From: an uncultured Clostridia bacterium
GTDB lineage: Bacteria; Bacillota; Clostridia; Lachnospirales; Anaerotignaceae
Length of the DNA stretch: 55,782 nucleotides
Assembly: GCA_910587195.1 (NCBI GenBank)
Contig: CAJUKL010000013.1
Span: 1 to 55,782, forward strand
Direction: 5' to 3'
A program made the translations under genes and the position numbers. The notes beneath the pieces are model-generated. The model worked only from the letters and a program-made list of their open reading frames with translations, was not told the DNA's origin and searched no databases. Position 1 is the first letter of the stretch. Every line of letters begins with the position of its first letter. Positions 25,087 to 32,405 of this stretch are shown one piece after another.

Positions 25087-25443
25087 TTAATTTAATTTTG
25101 CTTTTGCAGCATCCACTAATTTTGTAAAAGCAGCTGCATCTGTCACAGCCAAATCAGCTAACATTTTTCTATTGATGTTAATGTCTGCCAATTTCAAGCC
25201 ATGCATTAACTTGCTGTAAGAAATATCATTTAATCTAGCAGCAGCATTAATTCTTGTAATCCAAAGGCTTCTATATTCTCTTTTTGTCTGTTTTCTGCCA
25301 GCAAAAGAATAAGCCATTGCTTTCATAACAGATTGTTTTGCCACTCTATATTGTTTGCTTCTGGCACCTCTATAGCCTTTTGCTAATTTTAAAACTTTTT
25401 TATGTCTTTTTCTTGCGTTTAACGCACCTTTTACTCTTGCCAT
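25087..25443 (-). CDS. rplT: 50S ribosomal protein L20
   Basis: L20 is essential for early large-subunit assembly and is the autogenous repressor of the infC operon in Firmicutes. It begins MARVKGALNARKRHKKVLKLA and has RSKQYRVAKQSVMKAMAYSF, 118 residues. It follows rpmI by 27 bases. Confidence 0.97.
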   Translation of the reverse strand: MARVKGALNARKRHKKVLKLAKGYRGARSKQYRVAKQSVMKAMAYSFAGRKQTKREYRSLWITRINAAARLNDISYSKLMHGLKLADININRKMLADLAVTDAAAFTKLVDAAKAKLN

Positions 25444-25470
25444 GTGAAAGTCCTCCTAACAATAATCAAA

Positions 25471-25671
25471 TTATGCGTATGGTAACAGTTTTTTCTTTAC
25501 GCTGTTTAAAACTGTTTTGTCAACCAAAGTAGCGTGTCTTAAATTTCTTTTTCTTTTTCTGGACTTTTTGCCAAGAATATGTTGTGTATTAGATTTATTT
25601 CTTTTTAATTGACCAGATGCAGTAACTCTAAAACGCTTTGCTGCTGCTTTTTTTGTTTTTAATTTAGGCAT
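25471..25671 (-). CDS. rpmI: 50S ribosomal protein L35
   Basis: A 66-residue basic protein starting MPKLKTKKAAAKRFRVTASG. The ATG at 25671 follows GGAGGAATTATAAT; the longer open frame upstream overlaps infC and is not needed. It sits in the conserved infC-rpmI-rplT order. Confidence 0.96.
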   Translation of the reverse strand: MPKLKTKKAAAKRFRVTASGQLKRNKSNTQHILGKKSRKRKRNLRHATLVDKTVLNSVKKKLLPYA

Positions 25672-25690
25672 ATTATAATTCCTCCATTTA

Positions 25691-26197
25691 TCAATTTTTT
25701 GGTGCAAGGAACATGACTAGACTTTTTGCTTCCATTTTAGGGGCTTTATCAATAATACCAAATTCCTCTACATCTTTTGCAAAATTTTCCAAAATCACTA
25801 AAGAAGATTTAGAATGACCAATTTCACGACCTCTAAAGCGGATGCTAATTTTTACCTTGTCACCATTTTTCAAAAATTCAATCGCTTTTTTCACTTTTAC
25901 CTGCACATCATGGGTATCAATGCTAGGAGAAAGACGCAATTCCTTAATGTCAACGGTTTTCTGTTTTTTTCTTGCTTCTTTTTCTTTTTTTGTCTGGTCG
26001 AATTTATATTTACCATAGTCCATAATACGACAGACTGGTGGTTTTGCTGTTGGAGCAATTTTCACTAAATCCAACTTTTTTTCATCAGCCAACTTTTGTG
26101 CCTCTCTGGAAGACATAATTCCTAGTTGTTCACCATTTTCATCAATCAATCTTACTTCCTTATCCCTTACTTGCTCATTAATCATTAACTCAGTAAT
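25691..26197 (-). CDS. infC: Translation initiation factor IF-3, ATT start
   Basis: IF-3 binds the 30S subunit and rejects non-standard start codons. INEQVRDKEVRLIDENGEQLG and the C-terminal FRGREIGH are typical. The likely start is ATT at 26197 (ITELMINEQV, 168 residues): GGGAGGTG lies 6 bases before it, while the first ATG (26185) is 18 bases away. An ATT-type start is the classic IF-3 self-control device. Confidence 0.93.
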   Translation of the reverse strand: MTELMINEQVRDKEVRLIDENGEQLGIMSSREAQKLADEKKLDLVKIAPTAKPPVCRIMDYGKYKFDQTKKEKEARKKQKTVDIKELRLSPSIDTHDVQVKVKKAIEFLKNGDKVKISIRFRGREIGHSKSSLVILENFAKDVEEFGIIDKAPKMEAKSLVMFLAPKN

Positions 26198-26211
26198 ATA
26201 AAGCACCTCCC

Positions 26212-26357
26212 ATAAACATACAAGTAGAATTTTATAAAAAAAAAGTAGATAGAAGTCTATCCACCCAAACGAAAAAAACGCCATCCATAGCATTATTTTG
26301 TATAAACCTTATGCACCCTTGTGATAAGGTGAGAAGTGGATACTTCTGCTTTGTTAC
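26212..26357 (-). ncRNA. L20-type leader of the infC operon
   Basis: On the minus strand the leader has an ACTTCTCACCTTATCACAAG / GGGTGCATAAGG segment, the pattern I recall for the Firmicutes L20 leader. It ends in a GTGGATAG-ACTT-CTATCTAC hairpin with nine T's, a terminator placed before infC. L20 binding is expected to promote termination. Confidence 0.75.
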
Positions 26358-26363
26358 CAAAAC

Positions 26364-26392
26364 ACTATACCACCAATTCAAAAAAAAGTCAA
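26364..26392 (-). promoter_or_regulatory. infC operon promoter
   Basis: TTGACT and TATAGT on the minus strand with a 17-base spacer, just upstream of the L20 leader. Confidence 0.7.
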
Positions 26393-26403
26393 TAATTTTT
26401 TTA

Positions 26404-26526
26404 TTCTGTATGCAAAAGAAAAAGTTTTTTGCACAAGTCTTTTTCAAAAAACTTGTGGGTTTAGAACCAACCGGAGCAAAGTGTAGACTTTGGAAAAACT
26501 TCTGACTTTCATTAAGTGCATAATAA
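26404..26526 (+). repeat. Composite palindromic repeat, copy E (shortened)
   Basis: It keeps the GCAAAAGAAAAAG lead-in, an AAGTCTTTTTCAAAAAACTT stem, the ACCGGAGCAAAGTGTAGAC segment and the end CTTCTGACTTTCAT...CATAATAAA shared with copy C; the middle modules are missing. Confidence 0.7.
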
Positions 26527-26623
26527 ACTGGTTTTTTTTAAACTTAACTTATTATAAATTTTTGGAATAAAAAGGAAGTCTATGGAGATAATAAACAGTG
26601 GATTTTTAAAAGTTGTTATTTAT

Positions 26624-26638
26624 TGATAATAATTATTA
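26624..26638 (+). promoter_or_regulatory. Fur/PerR-family operator before the flavodiiron gene
   Basis: TGATAATAATTATTA fits the Fur 7-1-7 consensus TGATAATNATTATCA at all but one position. It abuts the -35 box at 26639. Confidence 0.5.
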
Positions 26639-26668
26639 TTGACAACATGCACGATAGTTTAGTATAAT
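26639..26668 (+). promoter_or_regulatory. Promoter of the flavodiiron gene
   Basis: TTGACA and TATAAT, both perfect, with an 18-base spacer, about 90 bases before the ATG. Confidence 0.75.
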
Positions 26669-26760
26669 AATAAAACAAACGTTATAAAAATTACCAAAAA
26701 TTATTTTGTGATGTTCTTTTAATAGAATATCACAAGTAAAAACAAGAGAGGAGCACTTAA

Positions 26761-29283
26761 ATGAAATCTTATCAATTAAAACAAGATTTATACTGGGCAG
26801 GTATACTGGACAAAAATTTAAGAGTATTTGACATTATTATGGAAACAGAATTTGGTACAACCTACAATTCCTATGTCTTAAAAGGTAGCGAAAAAACAGC
26901 GATTGTAGAAACCGCTAAAGTAAAATTCTTTGATGAATATTTACAAAAATTACAAGAAGTTGTAGATATTAATGATGTGGATTATGTGATTATGAATCAC
27001 ACAGAACCAGACCATGCAGGCAGCATTGTCAAATTGGTAGAAATGAATCCTCGTATTTGTGTTGTTGCAACAGCTTGCGCTATCGGCTTTTTGAAAAATA
27101 TCATCAACCATGATTTTTATAGTATTGCAGTCAAAGAAAAAGATACCTTATCTTTAGGAAATAAAACATTACAGTTTATGCTTTTACCAAATTTACATTG
27201 GCCTGATACCATGTATACTTATGTAAAAGAGGACAAACTTTTGTTTACTTGTGACTCTTTTGGTTCTCATTATTGCCTTGATGACATTGTTTTAAGCAAA
27301 TTGACAGATAATGAAGGATATATGAGAGCAACAAAATATTATTTTGATAATATTATTGGTCCTTTTAAATCTTTTATGCTCAAAGCCTTAGACCGTATTA
27401 AAGATTTGGAAATTGACATGATTTGTACCGGTCACGGCCCTGTCATTGACAGCAGAATTGATGAGATAAAAGAAACTTATAAAAAATGGTGTACTGTTGT
27501 AAATCCAAACCTTAAAAAAACAGTTATCATTCCTTATGTTTCCGCTTATGGCTATACCGGACAACTTGCAGAAGAAATTAAAAAGGGTATCCAAGACAGC
27601 GGCGATATTGATGTTAGAGTCTATGACATGGTAACTTCTGACCAAGCAAAAGTATTGGAAGAACTGGGCTTTGCAGATGGTATTTTATTTGGTACACCAA
27701 CCATTGTTGGAGAAGCGTTAAAACCTATTTGGGATTTAACAACTTCTATTTTTGCGGGAACACATGGCGGAAAATTAGCAAGTGCTTTTGGTAGCTATGG
27801 CTGGAGTGGAGAAGGTGTCCCTCATATCATCGAAAGATTAAAACAACTTCGTATGAAAGTAGTAGAAGGCTATCGTATTAAATTACGTCCAGGTGAAAAT
27901 GACTTAACTGGTGCTTATGAATATGGTTATAACTTTGGTTGTGTGTTACAAAACAAAGAAAATCCATTAAAATCTGCAAAAAAGAAATTGGTAAAATGTC
28001 TTGTTTGTGGCGAAATTTTCCCAGAAGGCTTAGATACTTGTCCAGTGTGCGGTGTTGGTCCTGAAAACTTTGTTTCTGTAACATTAGAAGAATCTGATTA
28101 TCAAAAAGATACAGAAGAAAAATTTGTTATCATTGGTAACGGTGTAGCAGGCTTTAATGCAGCAAAAGAAATTCGCAACAGAAATAAAACTTGTACTATT
28201 ACAATGATTACAAAAGAACCATATCTCAGTTATAATCGTCCTATGTTGACAAAAACTTTGTTGGCAGGTATTTCTGCAAAACAATTACTCATGGAAAACC
28301 AAGAATGGTATGACCAAAATAACATTAAAGTAATGTTAAATGAAGAAGTAAAATCTATTGACAGTGCAAAAAAAGAAATTACACTGGCAAGTGGTGGCAC
28401 ATTGGCATATGATAAATGTATTTATGCGCTTGGTGCAGAATGTTTCATACCTCCAATCAAAGGTGCTGATAAATCACAAGTTATTACCATTCGCAACATT
28501 GCTGATGCTGAAAAAGTTAAAAAATTATTAAAGACAGCAAAAAATGCTGTTGTCATTGGTGGTGGTGTGCTTGGTTTAGAAGCAGCTTGGGAAATGAGAA
28601 AAGCAAATTGCCATGTGACTGTTGTAGAAATGATGACAAGTTTAATGAGCCGTCAACTTGACAATGATGCAAGTGAAATGATATTACAGGCAGCAGAAAA
28701 ACAAGGCATTGTTATGAAACTTGGTGCAACAGTAGAAGGTATTGAAGGAGAAAGTAATGTAACCGGTGTAAAATTGGGCAGCGGTGAAGTGATACCAGCA
28801 GATGTTGTGATTATTTCCAGTGGTGTTAGAGCAAATGTTGCTGTGGCAAAAGAAGCTGGCATCAAAATTAACAAAGCAATTGTTGTCAATGAAAAAATGG
28901 AAACCAGTATCAAAGATATTTATGCTTGTGGTGACTGTGCAGAGTTTGATAATATCAATTATGCACTTTGGTCTGAAGCAACAGAAATGGGTAAAGTTGC
29001 TGGCGCAAATGCTGCTGGAGAAGAAATTGCTTATCAAACAATTCTTGCACCTTTACCTTTCAATGGTATGGATACCAGTCTGTATGCATTGGGTGATAAT
29101 GGCAAAAATCCAAACAGAAAATATAAAACTGTGGTATTTAAAGATGAAGCAAAACATACTTTTGAAAAATATTACTTTGCAAATAAGAGATTAGTCGGTG
29201 TAACACTCATTGGTGATACCTCTAAAATGGCAAAAGTAACAGAAGCATTACAAAAACCAGCATTGTTTGATGAATTGTTTTAA
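26761..29283 (+). CDS. Flavodiiron protein-rubredoxin-NAD(P)H reductase fusion (class F FDP)
   Basis: An 840-residue single-chain O2 or NO reductase. Domain 1 (1-250) is the beta-lactamase-like diiron core with H80-x-E82-x-D84-H85, H146, D165 and H225. Domain 2 (about 254-400) is flavodoxin-like (PYVSAYGYTGQLAEE). Domain 3 has two rubredoxin CxxC pairs (C413/C416, C427/C430). Domain 4 (about 455-840) is a rubredoxin reductase with FAD and NAD sites (VIIGNGVAGFNAA, VVIGGGVLGLEAA). This order matches the class F proteins described in Clostridiales and Trichomonas. All diiron ligands are present. It should protect an anaerobe from oxygen or NO using NAD(P)H directly. Confidence 0.95.
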   Translation: MKSYQLKQDLYWAGILDKNLRVFDIIMETEFGTTYNSYVLKGSEKTAIVETAKVKFFDEYLQKLQEVVDINDVDYVIMNHTEPDHAGSIVKLVEMNPRICVVATACAIGFLKNIINHDFYSIAVKEKDTLSLGNKTLQFMLLPNLHWPDTMYTYVKEDKLLFTCDSFGSHYCLDDIVLSKLTDNEGYMRATKYYFDNIIGPFKSFMLKALDRIKDLEIDMICTGHGPVIDSRIDEIKETYKKWCTVVNPNLKKTVIIPYVSAYGYTGQLAEEIKKGIQDSGDIDVRVYDMVTSDQAKVLEELGFADGILFGTPTIVGEALKPIWDLTTSIFAGTHGGKLASAFGSYGWSGEGVPHIIERLKQLRMKVVEGYRIKLRPGENDLTGAYEYGYNFGCVLQNKENPLKSAKKKLVKCLVCGEIFPEGLDTCPVCGVGPENFVSVTLEESDYQKDTEEKFVIIGNGVAGFNAAKEIRNRNKTCTITMITKEPYLSYNRPMLTKTLLAGISAKQLLMENQEWYDQNNIKVMLNEEVKSIDSAKKEITLASGGTLAYDKCIYALGAECFIPPIKGADKSQVITIRNIADAEKVKKLLKTAKNAVVIGGGVLGLEAAWEMRKANCHVTVVEMMTSLMSRQLDNDASEMILQAAEKQGIVMKLGATVEGIEGESNVTGVKLGSGEVIPADVVIISSGVRANVAVAKEAGIKINKAIVVNEKMETSIKDIYACGDCAEFDNINYALWSEATEMGKVAGANAAGEEIAYQTILAPLPFNGMDTSLYALGDNGKNPNRKYKTVVFKDEAKHTFEKYYFANKRLVGVTLIGDTSKMAKVTEALQKPALFDELF

Positions 29284-29293
29284 ATAAAACAAG

Positions 29294-29316
29294 GCCCTCA
29301 AGAAATACTTGAGGGC
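29294..29316 (+). terminator. Terminator after the flavodiiron gene
   Basis: GCCCTCAAG-AAATA-CTTGAGGGC forms a 9-bp stem just behind the stop codon. An exact second copy of these 23 bases is at 29538-29560, on the other side of repeat copy F. Confidence 0.7.
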
Positions 29317-29323
29317 TCAACTT

Positions 29324-29537
29324 ATCAAAAAACCTTGAGACTTCGTCTCAAACTCTACTTCCTTTCTTGAAAGAAAGGAAGCGAAAGAACTTCGGTCGGA
29401 AACTACGTTTCCTTAAAAATATTGATTTTATAAGGAAAAACGCTAGTTTTTCCAATAAAGTTTTTTGTCCAACTTTTTTTTAAAAAAGTTGGTGGGTTTG
29501 GGCAAAGCCCAAGGTTTTAATTTTTTTGACAGACTGG
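29324..29537 (+). repeat. Composite palindromic repeat, copy F
   Basis: Modules: CCTTGAGACTTCGTCTCAA; CTTCCTTTCTTGAAAGAAAG and partner; GGAAACTACGTTTCC; GGAAAAACGCTAGTTTTTCC; a CCAACTTTTTTTTAAAAAAG type stem; and TTGGGCAAAGCCCAA. It sits between two identical 23-base hairpins. Confidence 0.85.
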
Positions 29538-29560
29538 GCCCTCAAGAAATACTTGAGGGC
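29538..29560 (+). terminator. Second copy of the 23-base hairpin
   Basis: Identical to 29294-29316. It precedes the next gene instead of following one, so it is probably a duplication linked to repeat F. Confidence 0.6.
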
Positions 29561-29610
29561 TTTTGTTTATGGATAAAGTTTTTTTTGAGAATTTGGAAAG
29601 AAGGAATTTT

Positions 29611-29937
29611 ATGAAGGGTTTTTTTAATGGCATATGGAAGCATACACTACCTGAAAAAGAATTTGACCAAGAAGGAAACAGAAGAATTATTGTTAATGTT
29701 TGTTTTGGCCCACTGGAAACGTTAACATATGGCATTACAAAAGATAATCAATATTATTACAAGTATGAAGTTTTAGAACCAGAAATTTTTGCAGACGTAT
29801 TTTTTAGATATATTGAAAAACAGGAAATGTTAGAGGCAATAAATGAGGAAATCCAACTTTGTAAAGAATATCATGCAGAAGAAATGAGGATTTTATTGGA
29901 AAAAGAAAGAGAAAAAATTTTTATGCAGTTGCCCTGA
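29611..29937 (+). CDS. Hypothetical protein, 108 residues
   Basis: It starts MKGFFNGIWKHTLPEKEF after AGAAGGA (6 bases); earlier in-frame ATGs have no ribosome site. The N-terminal half is mixed (RIIVNVCFGPLETLTYGITK), the C-terminal half is helical and charged (AINEEIQLCKEYHAEEMRIL). There is no signal peptide, membrane segment or known motif. I do not recognise it. It stands alone between repeat copies F and G. Confidence 0.6.
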   Translation: MKGFFNGIWKHTLPEKEFDQEGNRRIIVNVCFGPLETLTYGITKDNQYYYKYEVLEPEIFADVFFRYIEKQEMLEAINEEIQLCKEYHAEEMRILLEKEREKIFMQLP

Positions 29938-29995
29938 GCATTTTTTGGGAGTGTCCGAAAAGAGTAGTTTTAAAAATAATTTTTATTTCTGTTTG

Positions 29996-30266
29996 TTATC
30001 AGGAAAACGAAGTTTTCCATAAAAGTTTTGCCTCGCTTTTTCAAAAGCGAGTGGAGTTTGAGTTTCAAAACGTCCAGTGGACGTTTGTTCTGAAACGACC
30101 AGAGCAAGGCTGAGACCAAAGCCTCAAGGTTTTAAGGTTTTTTATGCTTCAAGCGTGTTTTTGAAGGGGTGCAAAACGTCCGGTGGACGTTTTGCACCGA
30201 CCGGAACGAAGTATAGACAGGAGCAAAGCGACGGGGGAACTTTTCACAAGTGAAAAAAGTTCCCCT
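29996..30266 (+). repeat. Composite palindromic repeat, copy G
   Basis: Modules: GGAAAACGAAGTTTTCC; CTCGCTTTTTCAAAAGCGAG; AAACGTCCAGTGGACGTTT; a CTTCAAGCGTG segment; AAACGTCCGGTGGACGTTT; ACCGGAACGAAGTATAGAC; and GGGGAACTTTTCACAAGTG with its partner. The GTCC/GGAC module is present twice. Confidence 0.85.
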
Positions 30267-30311
30267 ATTTAAAAAATGCTTATTTAGCTACTCCTCATTT
30301 TTTTATTAATA

Positions 30312-30340
30312 TTGCTTTTACACACAATAAATGTTATGAT
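30312..30340 (+). promoter_or_regulatory. Candidate hisF promoter
   Basis: TTGCTT, 17 bases, TATGAT. It lies between repeat G and an IS605-type hairpin remnant. Confidence 0.5.
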
Positions 30341-30384
30341 TAAGCTATAAAAAATAAAAGGGTTTGATACGAGCTTTATACTAT

Positions 30385-30418
30385 ACATTCATACCTTTCG
30401 GCATGGAAGTGTCAGTAG
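30385..30418. mobile_element. Degenerate IS605-type end hairpin
   Basis: CATACCTTTCGGCATGGAAGTGTCAG is a mutated form of the end hairpin at 25010-25045. No element body remains. Confidence 0.4.
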
Positions 30419-30454
30419 TGTAAAATTCTTTTGTAACAACTTTGTAGCAAAGAA

Positions 30455-30487
30455 AGGAGGAGCTACTCTAAAGTAGCAGAATTTATG
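30455..30487 (+). promoter_or_regulatory. hisF ribosome site separated from the start by a hairpin
   Basis: AGGAGG (30455-30460) is 24 bases before the only possible ATG (30485). Between them GCTACT-CTAA-AGTAGC forms a 6-bp hairpin (30462-30477). Folding it out leaves an effective spacing of 8 bases. Confidence 0.6.
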
Positions 30488-31249
30488 CATACCAAAAGAA
30501 TTATTCCATGTCTAGATGTAAAAAACGGACGTGTTGTAAAAGGGGTTAATTTTATAAATTTAAAGGATGCTGGCGACCCTGTAGAAATTGCCGCATACTA
30601 TAATAAATCCATGGCGGATGAGCTTGTGTTTTTAGACATCACTGCTTCTTCCGATGCAAGAGATATTTTATTAGATGTTGTCAAAAGAACAGCAGAGCAA
30701 GTATTTATTCCGCTTACCGTGGGTGGTGGTATTCGAAGCATTGAAGATTTTAGAAAAATTCTAAATGCTGGAGCAGATAAAATCTCTGTTAACAGTGCTG
30801 CCCTTAAAAGACCAAAATTGATTAAAGAAGCTGCAGAAAGATTTGGCAATCAATGTGTTGTTGTTGCCATTGATGCCAAAGCAAGAGCAAATGGCGGTTT
30901 TGATGTTTATTTGAATGGCGGACGAGTCAACACAGGCAGAGATGCCGTTGAATGGGCATTAGAAGCAGAAGAACTTGGTGCTGGAGAAATATTATTAACC
31001 AGTATGGATTGTGATGGTGTAAAAAATGGATATGACATTACACTAACAAAAACAATTGCATCTCAAGTAAAAATACCCGTAATTGCATCTGGTGGAGCTG
31101 GAAAAAAAGAACATTTTTATGATGTATTAACAGAGGGACAAGCCGATGCTGCATTAGCGGCTTCTTTATTTCACTTTAAAGAATTAGAAATCAAAGAACT
31201 AAAAAATTATTTAAAGCAAAAACAAATTCCTATACGCTACCTTTCTTGA
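30485..31249 (+). CDS. hisF: Imidazole glycerol phosphate synthase cyclase subunit HisF
   Basis: It is the cyclase subunit that makes IGP and AICAR from PRFAR with ammonia from HisH, step five of histidine synthesis. The TIM barrel shows IIPCLDVKNGRVVKGVNF with D11, and VVVAIDAKARANGGFDVY with the second catalytic Asp (about 130). Length is 254 residues. No other his gene is adjacent, unlike the usual operon. The last codons and the TGA stop lie inside the first palindrome of repeat H. Confidence 0.95.
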   Translation: MHTKRIIPCLDVKNGRVVKGVNFINLKDAGDPVEIAAYYNKSMADELVFLDITASSDARDILLDVVKRTAEQVFIPLTVGGGIRSIEDFRKILNAGADKISVNSAALKRPKLIKEAAERFGNQCVVVAIDAKARANGGFDVYLNGGRVNTGRDAVEWALEAEELGAGEILLTSMDCDGVKNGYDITLTKTIASQVKIPVIASGGAGKKEHFYDVLTEGQADAALAASLFHFKELEIKELKNYLKQKQIPIRYLS

Positions 31250-31350
31250 AAAAAAGGTAGTAAGGAACTTAACTGTACAGTAGAATGGCTGTTGTAAAAG
31301 AACGATAGCAGAGTGCCAACGACTAAAATTAAAAAAACTTGGAAAGGTTT
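31233..31350 (+). repeat. Composite palindromic repeat, copy H (partial, supplies the hisF stop)
   Basis: It begins with CTACCTTTCTT / AAAAAAAGGTAG (31237-31260), which contains the hisF TGA at 31247. The spacer TAGAATGGCTGTTGTAAAAG and GAACGATAGCAGAGTGCCAACG follows, matching the spacer of copies J and M. Confidence 0.75.
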
Positions 31351-31391
31351 TAAGAGCTTAATTTTTTTATATTTTAGAAGGGAAGAATATT

Positions 31392-31664
31392 ATGAAAGAG
31401 AAAAAAGAAAAAGAACAAGGCTTAATTGTATGGAAAATCGGTCATTTAACCTTTTTAATCTCTATTTTATGTGTTGCACTCCACCGCCTTCAAAAAGGAA
31501 AAGACGCCGATGAAGTATTTTCTGTTTTTTGTCTGTATTGTGGAATAAATCACAGCTTAGAATACAAAGAATCAAGAAAAAAATTTGATATGATTGCAGC
31601 AGGATTAAACTTTTTAAATGCTGTACTTTTAATGCTACTGCATTATTATAAAAAAGAGGACTGA
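31392..31664 (+). CDS. Small membrane protein, hypothetical
   Basis: A 90-residue protein with two likely membrane segments: WKIGHLTFLISILCVALH (about 14-31) and MIAAGLNFLNAVLLMLLHYY (about 67-86), with a charged N-terminus (MKEKKEKEQG). GAAGGGAAG precedes the ATG. It ends 6 bases before endonuclease V, so the two may be co-transcribed. Small proteins of this kind are common in Lachnospiraceae; I cannot name the family with confidence. Confidence 0.65.
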   Translation: MKEKKEKEQGLIVWKIGHLTFLISILCVALHRLQKGKDADEVFSVFCLYCGINHSLEYKESRKKFDMIAAGLNFLNAVLLMLLHYYKKED

Positions 31665-31670
31665 TTTTTT

Positions 31671-32387
31671 GTGAAGATATTAGAAGAAAAAACATTTTTG
31701 CATTTATCAGAGCAAGATTGTATTCAAATTCAAAATCAATTATCTTCTAAAGTGATACAAAAAAATAAAATTCCTTTGGAAAAAATTCAAATTGTAGCAG
31801 GAGTAGATACTGCTTATTGGATGGAAAATAAAAAAGAAATGGCAGTTTGTTGTATTGTGGTGATAGATGTTAAGCAAAAAGTCATAATAGAAAAACAGCA
31901 TTCTGTAGGAGAAATTTATTTTCCCTATCTTCCTGGTTGTTTAGCCTTTCGAGAACTGCCATTGATTATGGAAACTGCCAAAAAATTAAATACAATACCA
32001 CAATTATTTTTATTTGATGGAAATGGAATGTTACACCCCCGTAAAATGGGCTTAGCTACTCATGCTTCTTTTTATTTGGAAGTGCCAACTATGGGGATTG
32101 CAAAAAAATACTTCAGTGTGGAAGGAGCAACTTTCACCATACCAGAAAATTTTTCTGGAGCATATTCTGATATTGTAAAAAATGGAGAAGTCCTCGGTAG
32201 AGCAGTTAGAACGCATCAAAATGTTAAACCGATTTTTGTTTCTGTGGGAAACGACATAGACATAGATACTGCCACAAATTTGACAATGTTGTTAACAGAA
32301 AAACAAAGTCATATTCCCATTCCAACAAGATATGCAGATTTAGAAACGCACAAAAAACGAAAAGCATATACCGCAAATTCTATTTGA
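31671..32387 (+). CDS. nfi: Endonuclease V (deoxyinosine repair)
   Basis: It nicks DNA one base 3' of deoxyinosine. Family motifs: GVDTAYW (catalytic Asp), YFPYLPGCLAFRELPL, DGNGMLHPRKMGLATHASF and GIAKKYF. Length of 238 residues is near normal. The start is GTG at 31671 with GAGG 10 bases upstream; there is no nearby ATG. The terminator stem begins inside its last codons. Confidence 0.9.
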   Translation: MKILEEKTFLHLSEQDCIQIQNQLSSKVIQKNKIPLEKIQIVAGVDTAYWMENKKEMAVCCIVVIDVKQKVIIEKQHSVGEIYFPYLPGCLAFRELPLIMETAKKLNTIPQLFLFDGNGMLHPRKMGLATHASFYLEVPTMGIAKKYFSVEGATFTIPENFSGAYSDIVKNGEVLGRAVRTHQNVKPIFVSVGNDIDIDTATNLTMLLTEKQSHIPIPTRYADLETHKKRKAYTANSI

Positions 32388-32398
32388 ATTTGCGGTAT
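32368..32398. terminator. Shared terminator of nfi and glcK
   Basis: ATACCGCAAATTC-TATTT-GAATTTGCGGTAT is a 13-bp stem between two convergent genes. It contains the nfi stop codon and is T-rich on the plus side. Confidence 0.8.
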
Positions 32399-32405
32399 AT
32401 TTGTT

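Noticed and set aside
31313..31513. 66-codon frame before the small membrane protein
   Set aside because: It overlaps the better frame at 31392, has no ribosome site and runs out of repeat H.
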